A DNA stretch of 19,063 nt from NCBI GenBank assembly GCA_964635875.1, contig CAZWRK010000079.1, positions 1-19,063 on the forward strand, in the 5' to 3' direction. Both the position numbers and the translations under genes were made by a program. Each line of letters opens with the position of its first letter. Position 1 is the first letter of the stretch. Below, in pieces: positions 7,627 to 13,497 of this stretch. The notes under the pieces are model-generated. The model worked only from the letters and a program-made list of their open reading frames with translations. It was not told the origin of the DNA and ran no database searches. Source of the DNA: CAZWRK01 sp964635875. GTDB lineage: Bacteria; Pseudomonadota; Gammaproteobacteria; Burkholderiales; Aquaspirillaceae.

Positions 7627-8472
7627 TTAGATCGGGAAAATCACATTGATTTGGCCGGTGCCAGACGACCCAAAATACGGCGTCACGACTTCGGCTTTGC
7701 CTTGGTATTGATCCCAGCCCAGCACGCCCAGCAACATCGCGGTGTCGTGCATATTGCCCTCGCCGTGACATTTCACCGCGTACTCGGGGAGCATGCCGCA
7801 GAAGGTCGCCCAGTCGCCTTTTTCCCACAGATCGACGACGTGATGATCGACGGTTTCCAAGAACGGATCCCAGACTTTGTGCAAGAACTGATCGGAGACA
7901 CCGTTTTGCGCAAAGCGATGCGAGAGCGAACCGCTCGCTAAAACCGCGACTTTGCCGTCGCTGGCTTCAATAGCGCGCCGAACCGCGCGGCCCAGTTCCA
8001 CCGAGTCTTGCAGATTGTGGACGGTACACAGCGCCGACACCGAGACGACTTTGAACGCTTGGTCTTCGTTCATGTAGCGCATCGGCACCAAGGTGCCGTA
8101 CTCCAAAGCGAGGCTGGTCGCGTCGTGGGCGCGGGTCAGCACGCCGGCGGCGGTGGCTTCTTCGGCAATTGCGTGGCCCAAGGCGGGGTTGCCTTGGTAA
8201 GAGAACGGCATGTTTTTAATGAAATGCGGCAGTTCGTTGGAGGTGTAAATGCCTTCCCACGACGGCGCGCAATTGATGTGATAACCCGAATTCACCAACC
8301 AATGGGTATCGAACACAATCACGGTTTCGACGCCGAGTTCCCGCATCCGACGGGCGATTTCTTTGTGACCATCAATCGCGGCTTGGCGGCAGCCTTTATG
8401 CGGGCCGTCCATTTCGGACAGGTACATCGATGGCACGTGGGTGATTTTAGCGGCAAGAACAAGCTGACCCAT
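7627..8472 (-). CDS. hpaD: HpaD (a), 3,4-dihydroxyphenylacetate 2,3-dioxygenase
   Basis: This 281-residue class III extradiol dioxygenase opens homoprotocatechuate to 5-carboxymethyl-2-hydroxymuconate semialdehyde. It resembles E. coli HpaD in its opening residues (MGQLVLAAKITHVPSMYLSE) and in YTSNELPHFI, so I take it as the classical enzyme of the pair. Predicted iron ligands are His12, His57 (DTHW) and Glu238 (GEGNMHD), with His185 (GSLSH) as likely acid-base. The start at 8470-8472 is 2 bases beyond the hpaE stop, with GGGGAG inside the last codons of hpaE. The open frame upstream to 8643 is only hpaE read in another frame. It is followed by the second hpaD copy. Confidence 0.93.
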   Translation of the reverse strand: MGQLVLAAKITHVPSMYLSEMDGPHKGCRQAAIDGHKEIARRMRELGVETVIVFDTHWLVNSGYHINCAPSWEGIYTSNELPHFIKNMPFSYQGNPALGHAIAEEATAAGVLTRAHDATSLALEYGTLVPMRYMNEDQAFKVVSVSALCTVHNLQDSVELGRAVRRAIEASDGKVAVLASGSLSHRFAQNGVSDQFLHKVWDPFLETVDHHVVDLWEKGDWATFCGMLPEYAVKCHGEGNMHDTAMLLGVLGWDQYQGKAEVVTPYFGSSGTGQINVIFPI

Positions 8473-8474
8473 TT

Positions 8475-9929
8475 TTATACTCCCCAACGCGGAATCATGT
8501 GGCTGCCGTAAGACACGGCGACGTTTTTCGCTTCGCAGAACACTTCGTAGCTGTAGTGGTTTCCTTCGCGGCCGGTGTCGGAGGATTTGACACCACCAAA
8601 CGGCTGGCGCAAATCGCGGACGTTTTGGCTGTTCACAAAACACATCCCCGATTCAATCGCTTTGGCCATGCGCATTACGCGGCTGGTGTTTTCGGTCCAC
8701 AGATACGACGACAGGCCATATTGGGTGTCGTTGGCGATGCGGATCGCGTCTTCTTCGGTTTTGAACGGAATCAAGCACGGCACCGGCCCAAAGATCTCGT
8801 CTTGGGCAATGCGCATTTTGTTATCGACATCGGCGAAGACCGTCGGTTGAACCCAGTTGCCGCCTTTGAGGTGGTCGGGCAGGTCGGGGGTGCCGCCGCC
8901 GCAAACCAAGGTCGCGCCTTCTTCTTGGCCCAAGGCGATGTAGCCGGTGACTTTTTTCCAGTGATCTTTGGAAATCATCGGGCCAATAATGGTGTTCGGG
9001 TCGAGCGGGTCGCCCACCACCAAACGCGACGCGCGTGCCGCAAAGTCAGCGACGAATTTTTCGTAAATCGTGCTTTGAACAATGATGCGCGAACCGGCGG
9101 TACAGCGTTGGCCGTTGTTCGAGAAGATCATAAAGATCGCCGCGTCGAGGGCGCGTTCGTAGTCGGCATCATCAAAAATGATGAATGGCGATTTGCCGCC
9201 GAGTTCCATCGAGAACTTTTTCAGGCCGGCGGTTTTGACGATGCGATTACCGGTCGCGGTCGAGCCGGTGAAAGAAATCGCCCGCACATCCGGATGCGAA
9301 ATCAGCGGTTCGCCTGCGCTTTGACCAAAGCCGTGAACGATGTTGAACACGCCCGGCGGCACACCGGCTTCTAAAATCAATTCGCCCAAACGCGATACGG
9401 TCAGCGGTGACAGTTCGGACATCTTCATCACGGCGGTGTTGCCCAACGCCAAGCACGGCGCGGTTTTCCACGTCGCGGTCATGAACGGCACATTCCACGG
9501 GGAGATCAGCGCACACACGCCAACCGGCTGCCACAGGGTGTAGTTCAAATGGCCGGTGTCGGAATCGTAGGTTTCACCGTGTTGGTGCTGCGCGAGTTCG
9601 GCAAAGTAATGGAAGTTGTCGGCGGCGCGCGGAATCAGCGCTTTTTTGGTTTGACCAATGACCTGACCGCAGTCTTTGGTTTCCATTTCGGCTAATTCGG
9701 GCACGTGTTTAGTGATCAAATCGCCGACATTGCGCATCAGGCGTGCGCGTTCTTTGACCGGTGTCGCGGCCCATGCCGGAAAAGCGGCTTTGGCGGCCGC
9801 GACGGCGGCGTTGACTTCGGCTTCCCCGCCGCTGGCGACGGTGGCGAGCACTTCGCCGGTCGCGGGGCTGATGGTTTCGAAGGTTTCTTGGCTGGCGACT
9901 TTTTGGCCATTAATCAGATGTTGAATCAT
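8475..9929 (-). CDS. hpaE: HpaE, 5-carboxymethyl-2-hydroxymuconate-semialdehyde dehydrogenase
   Basis: This 484-residue NAD-dependent aldehyde dehydrogenase oxidises the ring-cleavage product of HpaD to the diacid. Landmarks are SPWNVP (143-148, Asn146), the cofactor-binding Lys169 region, FTGST (220-224), the catalytic Glu242 in MELGG and the catalytic Cys276 in NNGQRCTAGSR, a form typical of muconate-semialdehyde dehydrogenases. The C-terminus is rich in family-specific residues (PFGGVKSSDTGREGNHYSYE split over 445-475). The ATG at 9927-9929 has AAAGGAAG upstream. It lies 26 bases after hpaG2, and its end carries the ribosome site of hpaD (a), so translation is likely coupled. Confidence 0.93.
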   Translation of the reverse strand: MIQHLINGQKVASQETFETISPATGEVLATVASGGEAEVNAAVAAAKAAFPAWAATPVKERARLMRNVGDLITKHVPELAEMETKDCGQVIGQTKKALIPRAADNFHYFAELAQHQHGETYDSDTGHLNYTLWQPVGVCALISPWNVPFMTATWKTAPCLALGNTAVMKMSELSPLTVSRLGELILEAGVPPGVFNIVHGFGQSAGEPLISHPDVRAISFTGSTATGNRIVKTAGLKKFSMELGGKSPFIIFDDADYERALDAAIFMIFSNNGQRCTAGSRIIVQSTIYEKFVADFAARASRLVVGDPLDPNTIIGPMISKDHWKKVTGYIALGQEEGATLVCGGGTPDLPDHLKGGNWVQPTVFADVDNKMRIAQDEIFGPVPCLIPFKTEEDAIRIANDTQYGLSSYLWTENTSRVMRMAKAIESGMCFVNSQNVRDLRQPFGGVKSSDTGREGNHYSYEVFCEAKNVAVSYGSHMIPRWGV

Positions 9930-9955
9930 GAATTCTTCCTTTGCGAGGTGCGCGC

Positions 9956-10702
9956 TCAGACGGGGGCGACAATGAAGTTGGTCAATGCGCCAAGGCCTTC
10001 GATTTCGGTGACGACTTCATCACCGGCTTTGACATCGGCCAGACCTTCGGGGGTGCCGGTCAAGATGATGTCGCCCGGCGAGAGGGTCATGAACGACGAC
10101 AAATAGGCGATCAAGGTCGGGATATCAAACACCATGTCGGCGGTGCTGCCGCGCTGGGTTTCAACGCCATTGACGCGGGTGATGAGGGTTAAATTCATCG
10201 GGTCGGCGATGTCATCGCGCGCGACGAGCCACGGGCCGAGCGGGGTGCAGTTGTCGCGGTTTTTGACGCGCAAATTCGGGCGATAGTAGTTTTCGAGGTA
10301 GTCACGAATCGCGTAATCGTTGGCGATGGTGTAGCCCGCCACGTAGTCGTAGGCGTCTTCTTTGGCGATGGCGTAGCCTTCTTTGCCGATCACCACGGCC
10401 AATTCACATTCGTAGTGCATGTAGGTCGCGTCGGCAGGGCGAACGGTTTGCGCACGATGGCCGACGACGGTGTTCGGGCCTTTTAGAAACACCAGCGGGG
10501 TTTCGGGGGCTTTAAACGCCAATTCTTTGGCGTGGTCGGCGTAGTTCAAACCGAGCGCAAAGACGGTGCGAGGCGCAACCGGTGGCAGCCACACTACTTC
10601 GGTTTCGTCGAGCAGGTGACCATCGGCGAGGCGTACTTGGCCGTTGTCGGCCGGTGTGACTTGGTGATGGGTGCCGTTGTAGGCGATGCGTCCATATTTC
10701 AT
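9956..10702 (-). CDS. hpaG2: HpaG2, C-terminal-type subunit of the isomerase/decarboxylase
   Basis: This 248-residue FAH-fold protein corresponds to the C-terminal half of E. coli HpaG, the bifunctional 2-hydroxyhepta-2,4-dienedioate isomerase / 5-oxopent-3-ene-1,2,5-tricarboxylate decarboxylase. The metal site is complete: Glu98 and Glu100 (HYECEL) and Asp129 (ANDYAIRDY). FALGLNYADH (48-57), YYRPNLRVKNRD (139-150) and the late GTPEG motif match the family closely. About 45 extra N-terminal residues replace the linker seen in the fused enzyme. It overlaps hpaG1 by four bases (ATGA, 10699-10702), which suggests equal synthesis of two subunits. It is 26 bases upstream of hpaE. Confidence 0.92.
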   Translation of the reverse strand: MKYGRIAYNGTHHQVTPADNGQVRLADGHLLDETEVVWLPPVAPRTVFALGLNYADHAKELAFKAPETPLVFLKGPNTVVGHRAQTVRPADATYMHYECELAVVIGKEGYAIAKEDAYDYVAGYTIANDYAIRDYLENYYRPNLRVKNRDNCTPLGPWLVARDDIADPMNLTLITRVNGVETQRGSTADMVFDIPTLIAYLSSFMTLSPGDIILTGTPEGLADVKAGDEVVTEIEGLGALTNFIVAPV

Positions 10703-11367
10703 GCTTGGGTCTCCCGTGCGGCTAGAGAAAATTCCACTTCACCTAAGGCCCCGCCTTCGACGCGGACTTGTGCGCCCACGGCGGCTTGGGCGGCTTGCCA
10801 TGTCACACCCAATAGCAACATATCGCCTGCGCGTAGGGTCATGAATGAGGACACTTCGCTGAGTAAGGTCGGCACATCGCGCACCAAGTCGGCAAAGCCA
10901 CGGCTTTGCACTTGAACGCCATCGACCCATGTATTGAGGGTGCAGGCGTTAAGGTCGCCGAGTTCGGTCGCAGAGATCAGACGGGTCCCGACGGGGCAAG
11001 CGCCGTCAAAGCATTTTTCGCGAATCGCTGGGCGGTAGTAGCTGCTATGCGGCAGGCTCAAATCGGCCACGATCCGATAGCCTGCAATGGCGTCGGCGGC
11101 GTGCTCGGTGCTGAGTTTGGCGACATCGCGCGCCAAGACAATGCCCAGCGTGGCCCCGATTTCGACGCGCTGTTCACCGGCGGGCAAGGTCACGCAGGCA
11201 CCGCTGGCGGCAACCGTGTTGGCCGGTTTGATGTACATCACGACGGATTTTGGGGCGGCTTTGTAGGGCGCATCTTCGAGGGCGCTGCCCATGCGTGCCA
11301 GCGAATCCCGATCATTCAGGATCACCCCATATACCGTCCCGCTGACTGCGGGTGTTGTCATATTCAC
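10699..11367 (-). CDS. hpaG1: HpaG1, N-terminal-type subunit of the isomerase/decarboxylase
   Basis: This 222-residue FAH-fold protein corresponds to the N-terminal half of E. coli HpaG. Shared stretches are VYGVILNDRD, PYKAAPKSVVMYIKP, AGYRIVADLSLP and SYYRPAIREKCFDGACP. The E-x-E metal pair of HpaG2 is absent: the aligned segment reads VEIGATLG. E. coli HpaG also lacks it in this half, so this is a family trait. The start is uncertain. A GTG at 11365-11367 lies 6 bases from AAGGAG, and an ATG two codons later lies 12 bases from it; I prefer the GTG on spacing. This is the first gene of the hpa operon, with a leader of about 90 bases after the predicted start point. Confidence 0.87.
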   Translation of the reverse strand: MNMTTPAVSGTVYGVILNDRDSLARMGSALEDAPYKAAPKSVVMYIKPANTVAASGACVTLPAGEQRVEIGATLGIVLARDVAKLSTEHAADAIAGYRIVADLSLPHSSYYRPAIREKCFDGACPVGTRLISATELGDLNACTLNTWVDGVQVQSRGFADLVRDVPTLLSEVSSFMTLRAGDMLLLGVTWQAAQAAVGAQVRVEGGALGEVEFSLAARETQA

Positions 11368-11450
11368 TAGACTCTCCTTGTTTCCGAATACGGGCTATGC
11401 GCTGCTCTCGCTGGCGTGCAGTCCGCTAGGCTGTGCTGAATTGCGATTAA

Positions 11451-11466
11451 TACTAACATTGTAGTA
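11451..11466. promoter_or_regulatory. Palindromic operator-like site A (near the hpaG start point)
   Basis: TACTA-ACATTG-TAGTA is a perfect 5-6-5 inverted repeat of the CTA-N6-TAG class. It covers the expected transcription start of the hpa operon. Its centre is 23 bp from the centre of site B, a little over two helical turns, which would allow two repressor dimers on nearby faces. Confidence 0.65.
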
Positions 11467-11495
11467 ATTTAATTGCTAACATATTAGCAAGTCAA
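11467..11495 (-). promoter_or_regulatory. Predicted sigma-70 promoter of the hpa operon
   Basis: On the minus strand TTGACT (11495-11490) is followed by a 17-base spacer and TTAAAT (11472-11467). The -35 matches five of six consensus bases and the -10 four of six. The spacer is almost exactly the palindrome at 11473-11490, so a bound repressor would block RNA polymerase. The expected start point is near 11460, giving a leader of about 90 bases. Confidence 0.7.
11473..11490. promoter_or_regulatory. Palindromic operator-like site B (hpaG promoter spacer), probable HpaR site
   Basis: TTGCTA-ACATAT-TAGCAA is a perfect 6-6-6 inverted repeat, 18 bp long. Such size and symmetry are normal for a MarR-family dimer. 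It fills the spacer between -35 and -10 of the hpaG promoter and touches the last base of the -35. The same arrangement occurs at the TRAP promoter (16486-16503). Confidence 0.75.
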
Positions 11496-11600
11496 TCGTT
11501 CTTCGCCGTGAAGGACAAAAAAACACGAATTTTTTATGCTTTTTTGCCGCATGTGGCGTGAGATGAATGGGGCTTGCGGTGTGTGTCGTGTCCGGCTTTA

Positions 11601-11629
11601 TTGCTTCGCAACAAATACTACGATATTAG
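11601..11629 (+). promoter_or_regulatory. Predicted promoter of hpaR
   Basis: TTGCTT (11601-11606), a 17-base spacer and TATTAG (11624-11629) form a moderate sigma-70 promoter, four of six matches in each box. The expected start is near 11636, about 70 bases before the hpaR ATG. The -10 lies inside palindrome C, which suggests autoregulation. Confidence 0.5.
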
Positions 11630-11632
11630 TAT
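11615..11632. promoter_or_regulatory. Palindromic operator-like site C (hpaR promoter)
   Basis: ATACTA-CGATAT-TAGTAT is a perfect 6-6-6 inverted repeat of the same CTA-N6-TAG class as the hpaG and TRAP sites. It covers the predicted -10 of hpaR. The central hexamer shares ATAT with site B. Confidence 0.7.
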
Positions 11633-11706
11633 CGTTCTTGTTCGACACTCGCGGTAAAATTGGCCACCTCTCACCCAACGTACTTGTTTCGCAAAGGCTT
11701 TGTTTT

Positions 11707-12207
11707 ATGGACCGCCGGATTTCTTATCGCAATCTTCCGCAATTGTTTTTGAAAGCGCGCGAAGATTTACTCTGCCATTTTCGCCCGATCATTAACCACT
11801 TCGGTCTGACCGAGCAGCAATGGCGCATTTTGCGTACGCTGAGCGAGCGGGAACAACTTGAGCCGCGCGAAATCTGTGAAATTTGCCATATTCTCAGCCC
11901 GAGTTTGGCCGGTGTGCTAGCGCGGATGGATGATCTTGGGGTCGTGATTCGGACGCGAATGGCCGAAGATCAGCGCCGTGTGTTGGTGCGTTTAAGCCCA
12001 AAAGGTGAAGCGATCGTGGCGCAGCTTGCGCCCTTGATTCAGGAACAATACGTGTTGCTCGAAACCGCGCTCGGCAAAGACCTCATCCAAGAAGTGTATG
12101 AAGTCGTCGATAAGCTGTTGGCTGCACAACAACGTACCGTGATTCCCCGTGTGACCTTGCCGGTGCTTGATGCCAGCTTAGAACGCGACGCGCCATCGGG
12201 GATGTGA
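11707..12207 (+). CDS. hpaR: HpaR, MarR-family regulator of the homoprotocatechuate operon
   Basis: This 166-residue winged helix-turn-helix protein fits the HpaR subgroup of MarR repressors, which are released by aromatic acids of the pathway. The N-terminal helix holds RNLPQLFLKAREDLL; the recognition region is near 52-75 (EPREICEICHILSPSLAGVL); the wing is RTRMAEDQRRVLVRLSPKG (82-100). The last ~20 residues form a variable tail. The ATG at 11707 has AAAGG about 10 bases upstream and starts with the family-typical MDRRISYRNLP. The longer open frame to 11536 would take in the promoter and operator C and is rejected. The gene is divergent from the hpa operon, the usual layout for local control. 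A terminator follows 22 bases after the stop. Confidence 0.92.
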   Translation: MDRRISYRNLPQLFLKAREDLLCHFRPIINHFGLTEQQWRILRTLSEREQLEPREICEICHILSPSLAGVLARMDDLGVVIRTRMAEDQRRVLVRLSPKGEAIVAQLAPLIQEQYVLLETALGKDLIQEVYEVVDKLLAAQQRTVIPRVTLPVLDASLERDAPSGM

Positions 12208-12229
12208 TGTTTTCTGCCCGCCGATGTGT

Positions 12230-12273
12230 AAAAAGCCGATGATGTGCCGTTATGGCCTGAAATCGGCTTTTTT
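12230..12273 (+). terminator. Intrinsic terminator after hpaR
   Basis: AAAAAGCCGAT (12230-12240) pairs with ATCGGCTTTTT (12262-12272), and the run of six Ts ends at 12273. The loop is 21 bases. It lies between hpaR and the Sel1-repeat gene, only 23 bases before the chosen start of the latter. Confidence 0.8.
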
Positions 12274-12296
12274 AATTTGGGATGAAGGGTCAGAAA

Positions 12297-13400
12297 ATGC
12301 TCGGAATGGATGCAGGTTTTGCGGCGTATGCGCAAGGTGATTACGTCACAGCGGCGCAGATTTTTGAGGCACTGGCACGCGATGGGCACGCGGTGGCGCA
12401 ATTCAATATTGGATTGATGTTTATCAAAGGCCACGGTGTCAGCCCCGACTTGTCCACCGCTGCCAAGTGGTATCAATTAGCCGCTGAACAGGGACATCTT
12501 CGCGCGCAATTCAGTTTGGGTTTGATGTACGAAAACGGCGAAGGCGTCGCGCGGGATGATTCGGCAGCGCTAGCGTGGTATCAGCGCGCAGCGGAGCAGG
12601 GCGACGCCGATGCGCAGCTCAATCTTGGTGTGCTGTACGACAACGGCCAAGGGGTCGCCGCGAATGCGCAGACGGCGGCGATGTGGTACGAACGTGCCGC
12701 GAAACAAGGTCAAGCCGATGCGCAATTTAATCTGGGGTTGATGTACGCCAATGGCGAAGGCGTGCCGCAAAACGATCGCACCGCCGCGATGCTCTATCAG
12801 CTTGCCGCTGAACAAGGTCACGCCAAAGCGCAGTTAAATTTGGGGCTTATTCACGATCTGGCCGAAAACTACGCCGCTGCGGCGCAGTGGTACCGTTTGG
12901 CCGCCGATCAAGGTCATTCAAAAGCGCTGTTTAATCTAGGTTTGTTGTACGAAAACGGCCAAGGCGTCGCGCCAGATGCGGCCGCCGCCGCGCAGTGCTA
13001 TCAAGCCGCTGCCGAGCAAGACAATGCTGATGCGCAACTTAATCTGGGCATGATGTACCAAAATGGTCAGGGCGTGCCGCTCGATCCGGCAATGGCCGTG
13101 AAGTGGTACCAGCGCGCCGCCGACCACGGCCATCTTTATGCGCAATTCAATTTGGCGTTGATGTATGCCAAAGGTCAGGGCGTAGCACAAAGCGATGCAA
13201 CCGCGGCGAAGTGGTTTTTGGCGGCCGCCGAGCAGGGGGATCCGCGCGCGCAATACAATCTCGGCGTGTTGTTAAGCCAAGGACGGGGTGTGCAGCAGGA
13301 TCATATCGCTGCGATGAATTGGTATCGACTCTCCGCCGCGCAGGGCGATCCACGGGCGCAGGCCAATCTTGATGTATTAGAAAAAGAGCACTCCGAATAG
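12297..13400 (+). CDS. Sel1-repeat (SLR) protein
   Basis: This 367-residue protein is made almost wholly of Sel1-like alpha-alpha repeats. I count nine, each opening with an AQFNLGLMY-like block, then NGxGV, and ending in AAxWYxxAAEQG. Eight repeats are 36 residues and the fifth is 32: it lacks the NGQGV turn (LGLIHDLAENYAAAA). A partial repeat precedes the array and the protein ends soon after the ninth. SLR proteins are scaffolds for protein contacts; the partner here is unknown. No signal peptide or membrane helix is seen, so it is probably cytoplasmic. I chose the ATG at 12297 because GAAGGG lies 7 bases before it; ATGs at 12282 and 12306 lack this. The gene sits close behind the hpaR terminator with no clear promoter of its own, so it may depend on readthrough. 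Confidence 0.87.
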   Translation: MLGMDAGFAAYAQGDYVTAAQIFEALARDGHAVAQFNIGLMFIKGHGVSPDLSTAAKWYQLAAEQGHLRAQFSLGLMYENGEGVARDDSAALAWYQRAAEQGDADAQLNLGVLYDNGQGVAANAQTAAMWYERAAKQGQADAQFNLGLMYANGEGVPQNDRTAAMLYQLAAEQGHAKAQLNLGLIHDLAENYAAAAQWYRLAADQGHSKALFNLGLLYENGQGVAPDAAAAAQCYQAAAEQDNADAQLNLGMMYQNGQGVPLDPAMAVKWYQRAADHGHLYAQFNLALMYAKGQGVAQSDATAAKWFLAAAEQGDPRAQYNLGVLLSQGRGVQQDHIAAMNWYRLSAAQGDPRAQANLDVLEKEHSE

Positions 13401-13438
13401 AGTGGATGGCTGGTCGTCTCTGCTTTTTGTGCCCGCAT

Positions 13439-13478
13439 AAAAAAAGCCCCCAACTTGCCGCAGCAAGCGGGGGGCTTT
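13439..13478 (-). terminator. Intrinsic terminator between convergent Sel1 and TRAP genes
   Basis: AAAGCCCCC (13443-13451) pairs with GGGGGCTTT (13470-13478), with an inner CTTGC/GCAAG stem around CGCA. On the minus strand seven Ts follow (complement of 13439-13445), so it is a strong terminator for the TRAP operon, which stops at 13498. On the plus strand the stem ends in TTT only, so termination of the Sel1 transcript is likely weaker. Confidence 0.82.
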
Positions 13479-13497
13479 CAAGGGAGTTGAACCTGAT

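Larger units (their letters stand above)
11368..11706. other. Divergent control region between hpaG1 and hpaR (339 bp)
   Basis: This stretch has no gene. It holds the minus-strand hpaG promoter with two palindromic sites on the left and the plus-strand hpaR promoter with one palindromic site on the right. Between them is an A/T-rich part around 11515-11537. An open plus-strand frame from 11536 into hpaR runs across the operator and lacks a ribosome site, so it is not taken as coding. Confidence 0.75.

Noticed and set aside
8473..8643. In-frame extension of hpaD (a)
   Set aside because: It overlaps the conserved C-terminus of hpaE; a ribosome site and the family start MGQLVLAAK are at 8472.
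8499..9374. Long plus-strand open frame opposite hpaE
   Set aside because: Antisense shadow of a strongly conserved aldehyde dehydrogenase gene; no ribosome site or recognisable domain, and such frames are common in GC-rich coding DNA.
11536..11706. In-frame N-terminal extension of hpaR
   Set aside because: It runs through the predicted promoter and palindrome C, has no ribosome site, and the residues do not resemble a MarR protein; the ATG at 11707 gives the family-typical start.
12208..12296. Separate promoter for the Sel1-repeat gene
   Set aside because: No pair of -35/-10 boxes with acceptable spacing could be found between the hpaR stop and the gene; the A/T-rich part is explained by the terminator.
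12400..13380. Regularly spaced similar DNA segments, considered as a tandem repeat or CRISPR-like array
   Set aside because: The spacing is about 108 bp and the similarity follows codon positions of the Sel1 repeats; there are no identical short repeats with unique spacers.
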